From positions 62,001 to 126,000 of the forward strand of contig JAEUUG010000012.1 in assembly GCA_016787565.1 (NCBI GenBank): DNA of 64,000 bases, given 5' to 3'. Under the pieces are notes generated by a model, which searched no databases, had not been told where the DNA came from, and saw only the letters and a list, made by a program, of their open reading frames with translations. A program made the position numbers and the translations under genes. Below, in pieces: positions 1 to 8,789 of this stretch (position 1 is its first letter; every line of letters begins with the position of its first letter). The DNA is from Cyclobacteriaceae bacterium (lineage in GTDB: Bacteria > Bacteroidota > Bacteroidia > Cytophagales > Cyclobacteriaceae).

Positions 1-409
1 TCGATAACATACTGGCCAGGTTTACAATAAGCGCAAGACTGGCAAAGTCAGACGGCTGAAATGATCCAACAAAAGGAACCTTGATCCACCGTGCAGCATC
101 ATTTAAAGAAACACCATTCGTGAAGGTGTATATTAACAACGGGATGCTGATCCATAATGCATACTTTGAAAGTTTGGAATAGTATCGGTAATCAACTTTA
201 TGCGCAAACCACATGGCGGCCAAACCGGCCATTACGGTAAGCGTGTGGTTCAATAAATACCTTTCGGGACTCATTGATCGCTTGTACGCCAGCGTACCGA
301 TAGAACTGTATACCACCAGAATACTAATCAGTGTCAACGCAAAAACAACTGCCCAGATGACTTTGTCACCTTGCAAATTTTTATCAGCCCATTCTTTTAC
401 TCGTATCAT
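1..409 (-). CDS. ftsW: FtsW, septal peptidoglycan glycosyltransferase (N-terminal part, cut by window edge)
   Basis: The minus strand encodes about 136 residues starting MIRVKEWADKNLQGDKVIWA, with hydrophobic segments near residues 17-36 and 56-68 and the stretch SLNDAARWIKVPF typical of the SEDS family (FtsW/RodA). FtsW polymerises lipid II at the division septum together with the class B penicillin-binding protein encoded upstream. The ATG lies 10 nt after the murD stop codon, consistent with co-transcription. Identification rests on the N-terminal third plus the dcw position directly after murD; RodA is less likely because of that context. The reading frame runs off the left edge. Confidence 0.9.
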   Translation of the reverse strand, partial: MIRVKEWADKNLQGDKVIWAVVFALTLISILVVYSSIGTLAYKRSMSPERYLLNHTLTVMAGLAAMWFAHKVDYRYYSKLSKYALWISIPLLIYTFTNGVSLNDAARWIKVPFVGSFQPSDFASLALIVNLASMLS

Positions 410-419
410 AACCCTCGTG

Positions 420-1790
420 TTAACTTCTTACTACATCTGTATTTTCAATTTCTTTCTTTAATTCCAGAACAGCGCTTCGAAACTGATCACCCCGATCTTC
501 ATAATTCTTAAAAAGATCAAAACTTGCACATGCCGGTGAAAGCAATACAACATCGCCTCGTTGTGCTTCTTCCAGTGCCATGCGTACTAACGATGATACA
601 CTTTGCGTTTCTTTGATGGTGCCGACAACATCACCAAAAGCCTTCTTCAGTTTATCGTTATCCTTACCCAGGCAAATCAATACCCTGACTTTTTTCTTCA
701 CCGCATCTTCAATAAGGCTGTAATCATTTCCTTTATCAACGCCTCCGGCAATCCAGATTAGCGGTTGATCAAAACTGCCCAATGCATACACCACTGAATC
801 GACATTGGTGGCTTTGGAGTCGTTCACAAACTCAACACCATTAATGCTGGCAACAGACTCAAGTCGATGCGGGGCATTTACAAAGGTTTTTAATCCAGAC
901 CGTATTTGATCCAATGGAACGCCAGCAACGTGAACAGCAGAAACAGCTGCCATCGTATTGATGAGATTGTGCGGGCCTTTTAAGGTTGTATCAGCCTGAT
1001 CGATTGAAAAACTTTCTGCAAAACCAAAACTCATTTTTTTACCATCGAAATGAGCCAATGCTTTCGAAGTTGCGCTAAGCGATAGTTCAATTGTATTAGC
1101 AATACTTTTTCGCTTTGCTACTTCCGCAGCGATCACCCTATCATCAGCATAATAAATAAAGTGATGCTGTCCCTCCATATTCTGAATCAACCTGAATTTT
1201 GAATCCACATACTTTTGCATGGTGTATTCGTACCGATCCAGGTGATCGGGAGTAATGTTCAATAAAATACCGATAGTCGGTTTGAATGTTGTCGTTCCGT
1301 CCAACTGAAAGCTGCTTAACTCTAACACATACCACTCATACTTTTTTTGTGCTACCTGCCGCGCCATACTAAAGCCAACATTTCCAGCCAGCGCCACATT
1401 ACATCCCGCCTCCTTCATCAGATGGTAGGTTAGCAAAGTTGTTGTGGTTTTTCCGTTTGTGCCGGTGATGGCAATGATTTTCGCATCCGTATAACGAGAG
1501 GCAAATTCAATTTCATCGATCACCGGAATCAAGAGCGACTTAATTTTCCGGATGATCTCTGCCTTATCGGAAATACCCGGACTTTTAATTACCAGCGAAG
1601 CATTTAAAATTTTTGCTTCTGTATGATAACCTTCTTCGTAGGCAATGCCTTCCTGCTCTAGTTCTTTCTTATATTTTTCCTTAATCTGACCTTGCTCCGA
1701 TACAAACACGTCATAGCCCTTTGCGTTCGCCAGCAATGCCGCACCCGTTCCGCTTTCTCCTGCACCCAATATGACAATTCGCTCCTTCAT
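420..1790 (-). CDS. murD: UDP-N-acetylmuramoyl-L-alanine--D-glutamate ligase
   Basis: MurD adds D-glutamate to UDP-MurNAc-L-Ala in the cytoplasm. The N-terminal Rossmann-like motif [10 protein letters not shown] is at residues 7-16, the ATP-binding loop GTNGKTTTT near 110-118, and NDSKATN and HRLE motifs of the Mur ligase central and C-terminal domains follow. The chosen ATG (456 aa) gives the canonical [11 protein letters not shown] start and overlaps the mraY stop as ATGA. An upstream in-frame start 54 nt earlier would add an atypical leader inside mraY and is rejected. Confidence 0.96.
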   Translation of the reverse strand: MKERIVILGAGESGTGAALLANAKGYDVFVSEQGQIKEKYKKELEQEGIAYEEGYHTEAKILNASLVIKSPGISDKAEIIRKIKSLLIPVIDEIEFASRYTDAKIIAITGTNGKTTTTLLTYHLMKEAGCNVALAGNVGFSMARQVAQKKYEWYVLELSSFQLDGTTTFKPTIGILLNITPDHLDRYEYTMQKYVDSKFRLIQNMEGQHHFIYYADDRVIAAEVAKRKSIANTIELSLSATSKALAHFDGKKMSFGFAESFSIDQADTTLKGPHNLINTMAAVSAVHVAGVPLDQIRSGLKTFVNAPHRLESVASINGVEFVNDSKATNVDSVVYALGSFDQPLIWIAGGVDKGNDYSLIEDAVKKKVRVLICLGKDNDKLKKAFGDVVGTIKETQSVSSLVRMALEEAQRGDVVLLSPACASFDLFKNYEDRGDQFRSAVLELKKEIENTDVVRS

Positions 1791-3019
1791 CTTAATTTCA
1801 ATGTTGCAAGTGTTATAATGGCCAGTAAAATTCCTACGATCCAAAAACGGGTTACAATTTTTGCTTCGGGAATATTTTTCTTTTGATAGTGGTGATGCAA
1901 AGGAGACATCAGAAAAATTCTCCGGCCCTCCCCATACTTCTTCTTGGTGTATTTGAAATAGGATACCTGAATGATCACAGAAAGATTTTCAATGAGAAAA
2001 ATTCCACACAGGATGGGTATCAATAATTCCTTCCGCACTGCGAATGCAATTACGGCAATGATGCCACCCAATGTTAAACTACCTGTATCGCCCATGAATA
2101 CCTGAGCAGGGTAAGCGTTGTACCACAAAAACCCAAGACACGCTCCTACAAAGGCTGTGCAAAAAATTACCAGCTCTCCCAGGTTAGGGATATACATGAT
2201 GTTGAGGTAATTACTAAAGTCAATGCGACCGGAGAGATACGCCAGAATTGCAAGCGTCAGCCCGATAATTCCAGAAGTACCTGCCGCCAGACCATCGATA
2301 CCATCGGTAATGTTAGCACCGTTTGAAACAGCTGTAATGATCAGCACAACAACTAAAACATAAATTACCCAGGTATACTCCTCCGAAACGAATGGAACGA
2401 TCCGATTATAATCGAGCTCATTATTTTTTACAAATGGAACGGTAGTCTTCGTTGACTTCGCGTCTTTGTATTGAACCTTTGTTTCAAGGTCCTGTTGAAA
2501 ATCTTCTATCTCCAGACTTGCAAGTGAAGCCGGACTTACCTCGCGTACTACAACACTATCATTAAAATAGAGTGTAAGTCCTACGATTAAACCCAACCCT
2601 ACCTGGCCAACAATTTTAAACTTACCGGCCAGCCCTTCCTTATTTTTTTTGAACACTTTAATGTAGTCGTCCAGAAAGCCAATCAAACCTAACCAGCATG
2701 TGGCAATGATTAACAGGATGACATAAACGTTATCAAGTTTGGCCAATAACAACGTAGGAATGAGTATCGCTGCAATAATGATTAAGCCACCCATGGTTGG
2801 TGTGCCTTTCTTTTTCATCTGGCCCTCTAATCCCAAATCACGAATATCCTCACCCACCTGTTTCTTGCGCAAATAATTAATAAGACGTTCACCAAATGTT
2901 ATCGTAATCAAAAGTGAAAGAAATGCAGCCATACCCGCACGGAAAGAAATGTATTGAAACACTCCTGCACCCATGAGGTCAAAATTCTTATCGAGATATG
3001 TGAATAAATAATATAACAC
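1787..3019 (-). CDS. mraY: Phospho-N-acetylmuramoyl-pentapeptide transferase
   Basis: Integral membrane enzyme that transfers phospho-MurNAc-pentapeptide from UDP to undecaprenyl phosphate, making lipid I. Family motifs seen are [37 protein letters not shown] and the histidine motif MSPLHHHYQ. At 410 aa it is longer than the usual ~360 aa because of a roughly 55-residue polar insert around residues 155-215, a pattern I associate with Bacteroidota. The start is [13 protein letters not shown] fits the usual N-terminus of this group, and the first internal ATG (MGAGVF) would cut it. It follows murE directly, with no murF between. Confidence 0.95.
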   Translation of the reverse strand: MLYYLFTYLDKNFDLMGAGVFQYISFRAGMAAFLSLLITITFGERLINYLRKKQVGEDIRDLGLEGQMKKKGTPTMGGLIIIAAILIPTLLLAKLDNVYVILLIIATCWLGLIGFLDDYIKVFKKNKEGLAGKFKIVGQVGLGLIVGLTLYFNDSVVVREVSPASLASLEIEDFQQDLETKVQYKDAKSTKTTVPFVKNNELDYNRIVPFVSEEYTWVIYVLVVVLIITAVSNGANITDGIDGLAAGTSGIIGLTLAILAYLSGRIDFSNYLNIMYIPNLGELVIFCTAFVGACLGFLWYNAYPAQVFMGDTGSLTLGGIIAVIAFAVRKELLIPILCGIFLIENLSVIIQVSYFKYTKKKYGEGRRIFLMSPLHHHYQKKNIPEAKIVTRFWIVGILLAIITLATLKLR

Positions 3020-3069
3020 GTTACATCGTTTCGTTATAGTTTCTCATAATTTCCACATCCACACATTGA

Positions 3070-4533
3070 TCAATTGTTCATGAGCTGCAACATTCTTGCT
3101 ACTACTTCACGGTCATCAAAAGGGTGCTTCACGCCTTTTATTTCCTGATACGTTTCGTGACCTTTCCCTGCAATAAGTATAATGTCTCTCTCCTTTGCCA
3201 TCATACAGGCTGTCTTTATTGCTTCCTCACGATCGGCCATCACCAGTGTTTTCCGTACCTCACCGGGCATCACACCTGTTTGCATTTCGTGAATGATTTC
3301 CATGGGATCTTCATCGCGCGGATTATCCGAAGTCATCACTACTTTGTCGCTCATGCGGCATGCGATAGAGGCCATTAATGGACGCTTGGTTTTATCGCGG
3401 TTTCCGCCACAGCCTACTACGGTAATCACTTGTTCTGTTCCGGTACGGAATTGCGTGATGGTTTCTAAAACATTTTTTAACGCATCGGGAGTATGAGCGT
3501 AATCAACAATGGCTGTAATCTTTGATCCCGGTATAACCAGTTCAAATCTTCCGGGTGCTCCCTTCAATGCTGATAAGTGTGTCAGTACTTCATCCGAATC
3601 TTCACCCAACAGCATCGCTGCTCCGTAAACACCCAAGAGATTGTACGCATTAAAATCACCAATTAATTTAAACCAAACATTTTTCCCGGCAACTTCTAAC
3701 TCCAAACCCTCAATAGAGTTCGTGATGATCTTTCCTTTGAAGTCAACCATCTTTCGCAGACCAAAAGAATGTTTCCCCGCCTTTGTGTTTTGAAGCATCA
3801 CCATGCCCCGCTTATCATCGGCATTGACCAGTGCAAATGCATCGCTGCTTAACTCATCAAAATATTTTTTCTTCGCCTTAATGTAATTCTCAAATGTTTT
3901 ATGATAGTCCAGATGATCGTGTGTGATGTTGGTGAAAATCGCCCCGACAAACCTGAGTCCGGCAATGCGCTCCTGATCAATAGCATGCGAACTGACTTCC
4001 ATAAACACGTGTGTACATCCGGCTTCCACCATGCGATGGAGCAGAGCATTCAACTGAATCGGATCAGGCGTTGTATGCGTTGCGGGAATAACCTGATCAA
4101 CCACTCTGTTCTCTACCGTTGAAATCAGTCCGGCACGATGGCCCATGGATGAGAAGAGCTGATACAACAATGTGGCCGTTGTTGTCTTTCCATTCGTTCC
4201 GGTCACCCCGACAAGTTTAATTCTTGTGGATGGGTTACCGAAATAATTGGAAGCGATAATTCCCAATGCCTGCGCACTATCTTTAACCGTTACATAGGAA
4301 ATATTTTCATTGATCATTTCCGGTAACTTCTCACAAACGATAGCCAGCGCGCCTAACTCAATCGCTTTTGCGATGAAGGCATGCCCATCGGATTGTGTAC
4401 CCTTTGCCGCTATAAATAAAAATCCAGCCTGCACCAGACGAGAGTCAAAGCATAATCCCTTTACATGAATACCCATGTCACCATAGGTTGATGTTAGTGG
4501 TACCTTGTATAATATGTCTTTTAACTCAGGCAT
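3070..4533 (-). CDS. murE: UDP-N-acetylmuramoyl-tripeptide synthetase, meso-diaminopimelate type
   Basis: MurE adds the third stem residue to UDP-MurNAc-L-Ala-D-Glu. The P-loop [10 protein letters not shown] is at residues 111-120, the Mur ligase motif GVTGTNGKT and ADDKRGMVML follow the usual order, and the C-terminal substrate motif DNPR (in SDNPRDEDP) is the signature for meso-diaminopimelate rather than lysine. Length (487 aa) is normal. It ends 50 nt before mraY and starts 10 nt after ftsI, in the dcw operon. Confidence 0.96.
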   Translation of the reverse strand: MPELKDILYKVPLTSTYGDMGIHVKGLCFDSRLVQAGFLFIAAKGTQSDGHAFIAKAIELGALAIVCEKLPEMINENISYVTVKDSAQALGIIASNYFGNPSTRIKLVGVTGTNGKTTTATLLYQLFSSMGHRAGLISTVENRVVDQVIPATHTTPDPIQLNALLHRMVEAGCTHVFMEVSSHAIDQERIAGLRFVGAIFTNITHDHLDYHKTFENYIKAKKKYFDELSSDAFALVNADDKRGMVMLQNTKAGKHSFGLRKMVDFKGKIITNSIEGLELEVAGKNVWFKLIGDFNAYNLLGVYGAAMLLGEDSDEVLTHLSALKGAPGRFELVIPGSKITAIVDYAHTPDALKNVLETITQFRTGTEQVITVVGCGGNRDKTKRPLMASIACRMSDKVVMTSDNPRDEDPMEIIHEMQTGVMPGEVRKTLVMADREEAIKTACMMAKERDIILIAGKGHETYQEIKGVKHPFDDREVVARMLQLMNN

Positions 4534-4543
4534 TTATAATTCT

Positions 4544-6634
4544 CTATCCTAATCTCAAATAAATACGATTACCCCTTCCGACACGCGCACCCGGATTCAG
4601 CGATTGCTGAACAACTCTACCTTTTCCTTCATAGGAAACATGCAGACCTGATTTCTCAAGCAAGTAAATGGCATCACGAAAAGTCATTCCTTTCACATCG
4701 GGAACAATATCCTTTCCATCAATTGATTTAACCCAGTTGACACCCGTGCCACTGCGCGAAGCACGAACCCATTCCTCTTCTGTTTGTGAATGATTGGAGA
4801 TGCCCAGTTCATTGCATACCATGGTTAACTCTGCCTGATTACCTCCTCTGATTACCGGCAAATACTCCAGGTTGGTAAACTTTGCCGCTGCAATCGGATC
4901 ATGCAGTTGTATGTCGCGTGCATAAATATTGTCAGCAATCTCCTTGAACACAGGCGCTGCAACACTACTTCCGTATTGATGCCATCCCCGTGGATTTTTA
5001 ATCAATACCATCGCTGTATACTTTGGTGCGTGAGCAGGGAAGTATCCCACAAATGAAGTGATGTACTTTTTTGTATACCGGCCGTTTTCCAATATCTGAG
5101 CGGTGCCTGTTTTACCGGCTATACCATAATGTGCACCTTTAATATTTTTTGCTGTTCCATTCTGCACAACGCCTTCCAGCAAAAGTTTCAGTTTCTTCAG
5201 CGTTTTGGAGGAGCATATTTTACCATTAATCACTTCGGTTGTGAACTTTTCTTCATCTTCATCTGCCTTCTTAATGGATCGCACAAAAATCGGTTTGATC
5301 ATTTTTCCATCGTTGGCCACAGCATTGTAAATAGCCAGTGTATGCATCGGACTGATTTCAAAGCCGTATCCATAGGCCATCCACGGTAAGCTGATGCCAC
5401 TCCATCCTTTTTGTCCAGGGCGTGTAATTTTTGGTGTGGGCTCCCCCACAATCTGTAACCCCAGCGGCTGTGACAATTTCAACCGGTCGATGTGATCAAT
5501 AAATTTCTGCGGACGTAAACCGAAATGCTTGTCAGCAAGTTTGGCCATGGCCACATTCGATGAATGTTCGAAGGCCACTTGTACCGATACCTTTCCTAAT
5601 CCGCCATCTTCATGATCACGCACGGTCTTATTGTAAAAGTTAAATTCACCGTTGCCGGTATTGATGCTGTCGCTTAACTCCATCGGACTGTCTTCCAACA
5701 GGGCGATCATGGTGACGAGCTTGAAGGTTGAGCCTGGCTCAAACAATCCACCGGTAGCGAAGTTGAACTTCTCATAAAAATTACCGTGCCCATCACTACT
5801 CAGGTTGGATACCGCTTTTACCTCACCTGTTTGCACTTCCATCACCACCACCAAGCCATCATCCGCATCGTGTTGCGTCATTGCCTTATACAAGGCTGTC
5901 TCGGCAACATCCTGAAGATTGATATCCAATGTTGTTTCAATATCCAATCCATCAATAGCTTTTACATTGTTGGCATCAAACACCGGCTTCCAAACCCCGC
6001 CAGCAATTTTCTGATAGTAGGCGTAGCCATCCTGGCCACCCAGTTTCTTATCGAAACTATATTCGAGGCCGGCCCCCTTATCATTCTCGTTTACAAACCC
6101 AATTGTTCTGCGACTAAGATTTGAGAAGGGACGATACCGCACATCCATTTTTTCAAAGATGGCACCACCGCGCAATCTTCCTTCGCGGAAAATGGGCCAC
6201 TCCATCATTGTCTTTTTATCCTGATAATCAATTTGCTTCCGACTCAGCACAACGTATTGTTTTCCGGTAGCCCGCGCATCAATCAACATTCTGCGGTAAT
6301 CGGTTTGTGATTTATCTTTGAAAAATCTCGACAGGTGATAGGCTAAAGAATCTACGCCTTTCTTGAAAACCTCGTCCTTGGGTAGTGTCGCATCAAAAGC
6401 GATTTTATAAAATGGCAGTGACGTAGCCAGCAGGCTACCGTTGTCGGAGTAGATGTTGCCGCGCGTAGCTTTTACACGCTTGTAGTCGAAGGAAATGCGT
6501 TCGCCCATCGCGGCCCATTTCTCACCCTCCACAAACTGAATGTGGCCGGTCTTTACAACCACGGCCACCGCAAAGAGTAACACAAAAAGAAATGCTACCC
6601 TTACTCTTAATAATATGGACTTTTTAATATTCAC
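4544..6634 (-). CDS. ftsI: Septal class B penicillin-binding protein (FtsI/PBP3) with one C-terminal PASTA domain
   Basis: Septal D,D-transpeptidase. A single N-terminal membrane segment (about residues 10-28) is followed by a dimerisation domain and a transpeptidase domain with the three active-site motifs: STFK (in EPGSTFKL), SSN (in HSSNVAMAKLA) and KTG (in GKTGTAQ). The last ~60 residues (DIVPDVKGMTFRDAIYLLEK onwards) form one PASTA domain. The start is GTG, overlapping the ftsL-like stop by 11 nt; no ATG exists until well past the membrane segment, so translational coupling is likely. Length is 696 aa. Confidence 0.94.
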   Translation of the reverse strand: MNIKKSILLRVRVAFLFVLLFAVAVVVKTGHIQFVEGEKWAAMGERISFDYKRVKATRGNIYSDNGSLLATSLPFYKIAFDATLPKDEVFKKGVDSLAYHLSRFFKDKSQTDYRRMLIDARATGKQYVVLSRKQIDYQDKKTMMEWPIFREGRLRGGAIFEKMDVRYRPFSNLSRRTIGFVNENDKGAGLEYSFDKKLGGQDGYAYYQKIAGGVWKPVFDANNVKAIDGLDIETTLDINLQDVAETALYKAMTQHDADDGLVVVMEVQTGEVKAVSNLSSDGHGNFYEKFNFATGGLFEPGSTFKLVTMIALLEDSPMELSDSINTGNGEFNFYNKTVRDHEDGGLGKVSVQVAFEHSSNVAMAKLADKHFGLRPQKFIDHIDRLKLSQPLGLQIVGEPTPKITRPGQKGWSGISLPWMAYGYGFEISPMHTLAIYNAVANDGKMIKPIFVRSIKKADEDEEKFTTEVINGKICSSKTLKKLKLLLEGVVQNGTAKNIKGAHYGIAGKTGTAQILENGRYTKKYITSFVGYFPAHAPKYTAMVLIKNPRGWHQYGSSVAAPVFKEIADNIYARDIQLHDPIAAAKFTNLEYLPVIRGGNQAELTMVCNELGISNHSQTEEEWVRASRSGTGVNWVKSIDGKDIVPDVKGMTFRDAIYLLEKSGLHVSYEGKGRVVQQSLNPGARVGRGNRIYLRLG

Positions 6635-7010
6635 CTTCTTCGATCTCTATTTTATAAGGTGGCTTCAAACTCTCTTTTAATCCAAAAACTTTCACTTTTC
6701 GGGCAACCTCCGATTGCTTGCTGGCAAACATCAGGTCTGACTTCAGTGTGGTGTAGTCTGCCCGCAAATCTTCTACTTCGGCCTGGATGCTGTTTATTTT
6801 TCGTACAGCTTTCTCGGCATAGTGTGTATTGCTGATATAGAGCAAGCCGAGCATCATGACGAAAAGTATTTTCGGTAAGTACTGAACCGGAAAACCTTCC
6901 TCGAAGTAGCTTTCCAGTTTCAGCTTCCGCTCCAATCCGGAAAATAAACTCTTACCCGAAAAACCTTCGGAAGATTTGTTAGGCTTAATCTTGAATTTAT
7001 TCTCACTCAT
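6624..7010 (-). CDS. ftsL: FtsL-like bitopic division protein
   Basis: 128 residues with a basic cytoplasmic N-terminus (about 1-45), one transmembrane segment (KILFVMMLGLLYISN, about 47-61) and a short periplasmic coiled coil (KINSIQAEVEDLRADYTTLK). This topology, with its place between rsmH and ftsI, is that of FtsL, which links FtsB/FtsQ to FtsWI at the septum. Sequence similarity to studied FtsL proteins is weak, as is usual, so the name rests on topology and synteny. Its stop overlaps the ftsI GTG start. Confidence 0.8.
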   Translation of the reverse strand: MSENKFKIKPNKSSEGFSGKSLFSGLERKLKLESYFEEGFPVQYLPKILFVMMLGLLYISNTHYAEKAVRKINSIQAEVEDLRADYTTLKSDLMFASKQSEVARKVKVFGLKESLKPPYKIEIEEGEY

Positions 7011-7024
7011 AAAACCACTTCACT

Positions 7025-7933
7025 TTATATTTTCACCGCCACCCGGAGTTTTGCACTTCGTGCGCGGTTGTTTTGCTCTATTTCTGCTTCTGAAGCTTCA
7101 ATCGGTTTCCGGTTTACCGCTTCAAACGGCTTAATTTCATTTCCAAAAAAATCCTTTTCCACATCGCCAAACACCTTGCCTTTATTGATGTAGTTCTTCA
7201 CCATTCTGTCTTCAAGCGAGTGATACGACATCACCACCAGCCTGCCACCAACTTCCATTACTTCGCCACATTGGTGCAAAAAATCTTCAAGTGCTTTCAT
7301 CTCCGTATTGACTTCGATGCGAAGCGCCTGAAACACCTGGGCGAAATATTTATTCTCCCTTCCGCGGGGAGTAATTTGCTGCAATGCCAACTTCAAATCC
7401 TCTGTGCGCACAAACGGTTTGCTCACCCGATGCTGAACAATAATCCGGGCGGCTGTGCGGGCATTTTTCAACTCTCCATACATGCCGAAGATTTTATGAA
7501 TATCCTCCTCACTGTAATCATTGAGTATGGTGGCCGCTGTGCGGGAAGCACTTTTATCCATGCGCATATCGAGCGGGCCATCAAACCGGGTGGAGAATCC
7601 CCGCTCGGGAGAATCAATCTGGTGTGATGAAATACCCAGGTCGGCCAGGATGCCATTGACGCTGTGTACACCGTTCAACTTTAAATACTTTTTGAGGTAT
7701 CGGAAGTTGGCTTGACAAAATGTAAAAGAACGACTCGTTATATTTTCTGCTTGACGATGAGCGTCTTCATCCTGATCGAAAGCGATTAACCTACCTCCTT
7801 TCAGGTGTTCAAGGATTTTTAAGCTGTGCCCTCCTCCGCCAAAGGTGACATCTACATAGATGCCTTCTGGCTGGATTTGCAGCGCCTCGATACACTCGTT
7901 TAACATGACAGGTTTGTGATAGCCAGAAGCCAT
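7025..7933 (-). CDS. rsmH: 16S rRNA (cytosine(1402)-N(4))-methyltransferase
   Basis: SAM-dependent methyltransferase (MraW) for N4 of C1402 in 16S rRNA. It starts with the canonical YHKPVMLNECIEAL, has the SAM loop VDVTFGGGGHS near residues 27-37, LADLGISSHQID, the DMRMD motif and the C-terminal SYHSLEDRMVKN. Its 302 residues are the expected length. It lies 5 nt after mraZ and 14 nt before the ftsL-like gene, second in the dcw operon. Confidence 0.96.
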   Translation of the reverse strand: MASGYHKPVMLNECIEALQIQPEGIYVDVTFGGGGHSLKILEHLKGGRLIAFDQDEDAHRQAENITSRSFTFCQANFRYLKKYLKLNGVHSVNGILADLGISSHQIDSPERGFSTRFDGPLDMRMDKSASRTAATILNDYSEEDIHKIFGMYGELKNARTAARIIVQHRVSKPFVRTEDLKLALQQITPRGRENKYFAQVFQALRIEVNTEMKALEDFLHQCGEVMEVGGRLVVMSYHSLEDRMVKNYINKGKVFGDVEKDFFGNEIKPFEAVNRKPIEASEAEIEQNNRARSAKLRVAVKI

Positions 7934-7938
7934 GCACC

Positions 7939-8400
7939 CTATTCATTCAAGTATTTCTCGGCCAGCTTTGACAATTCACTTGGGTCTTGGATGAGGTGCT
8001 TCTCGTAAATGGATGGATTCCATACTTCGACTTTGTTACCCATACCCACCAGGATGATATCCTTGTCGAGCTGGGCGTAACTGAGCATGTTCTTCGGAAT
8101 CACAAACCGGCCGTTGGCATCCAACTCAACCGTTGCTGTACCCGAGAAGAAGTTTCGCTGTAGTTTGCGATACTCTTCATTGAACTCGCTTAAGCCTGAA
8201 ATTTTCGAGAAGACCTTTTTGAACTCCGCCATAGGATATAGTATGAGGCATTGCTCAAAGCCTCTGCGAACGACAAGCTCATGCCCCCCGCCTTCGGGGA
8301 GCTGCGCCTTGATCCGCGAAGGCAGCACAAGTCTGCCTTTGGCATCGAGTTTACTCTCATATTCACTGGTGAAGAAAGTCATAGACGTAGTGGTTGTCAT
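7939..8400 (-). CDS. mraZ: MraZ, transcriptional regulator of the dcw cluster
   Basis: 153 residues with two AbrB-like MraZ repeats: SKLDAKGRLVLPSRIK near the N-terminus and ELDANGRFVIPKNMLSY in the second half. MraZ is a ring-forming DNA-binding protein that controls the dcw operon starting with its own gene. The annotated ATG has an unusually strong AGGAGG only 2 nt upstream; an in-frame ATG six codons downstream gives the classical MTFFTSEYESKLD start and may be the true one. Three MraZ-box repeats lie upstream. Confidence 0.95.
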   Translation of the reverse strand: MTTTTSMTFFTSEYESKLDAKGRLVLPSRIKAQLPEGGGHELVVRRGFEQCLILYPMAEFKKVFSKISGLSEFNEEYRKLQRNFFSGTATVELDANGRFVIPKNMLSYAQLDKDIILVGMGNKVEVWNPSIYEKHLIQDPSELSKLAEKYLNE

Positions 8401-8411
8401 TTCCTCCTAAG

Positions 8412-8455
8412 CAAACATAAGTATTTTTACTCCACTTTCAACCACTTTATACCAC
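8412..8455 (-). promoter_or_regulatory. mraZ promoter with three MraZ-box direct repeats
   Basis: Read on the minus strand, three GTGG cores lie exactly 10 nt apart (8452-8455, 8442-8445, 8432-8435), two inside AAAGTGGTTG and AAAGTGGAGT and the first as ATTGTGGTAT. This matches the known MraZ operator layout of three short repeats with a 10-bp period, whose best-known form is AAAGTGnnn. A Bacteroidota-type promoter overlaps them: TTG at 8439-8441, a 19-nt spacer, and TATGTTTG (TAnnTTTG) at 8412-8419. MraZ bound here would block RNA polymerase, so autorepression is inferred. With this promoter the leader of the annotated start would be only a few nucleotides. Confidence 0.75.
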
Positions 8456-8534
8456 AATTTTGCATTTTATTTGAAAAAAGCACATAAAATGACCATCAAA
8501 TGGCATTTTCAAAGCGGTAAAGAATCGAACTGAA

Positions 8535-8665
8535 TCAGGAGACCGTGTGCGAGTCCTTCAATTTTTGGATTGTTTCAGCACCATACCCAAGATTCTACAC
8601 AAGTATTTGGAAGTTCCTCAAGATGAGGCGGTGGTAGAAAGTGGGAAGGAAAAATTAACTTGGGG
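8535..8665 (-). pseudogene. Decayed 3' end of a caiB-type CoA-transferase gene (copy A)
   Basis: Reading the minus strand, this stretch gives SHFLPPPHLEE, then a short deletion and an in-frame TAG, then GYGAETIQKLKDSHTVS followed by TGA. The intact gene at 11568-12743 ends THIPSPPHLGD ... GYDAEMIQRLREAGAIQ, so the last 17 residues align without gaps up to the stop codon. DNA similarity is clear: a 25-nt core around 8612-8636 matches copy B with 21 identities. Similarity ends upstream of about 8665. It is a frameshifted fragment with no start and is not expected to make protein. Confidence 0.75.
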
Positions 8666-8789
8666 TTGTATTCTTCCCAAATAGAGCAATCCACTTGACT
8701 TCAAGTTAAAATACACCTTGGAAAGGCACCACTTTGGTTTTTGCTTAAAATTTTCCAATTTTTAGCCTAAAGAGTTAGCGGCAACAGTT

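Noticed and set aside
8460-8534. Possible further caiB remnant left of copy A
   Set aside because: Similarity to the intact gene ends exactly at the TGA at 8535; the rest shows no alignment.
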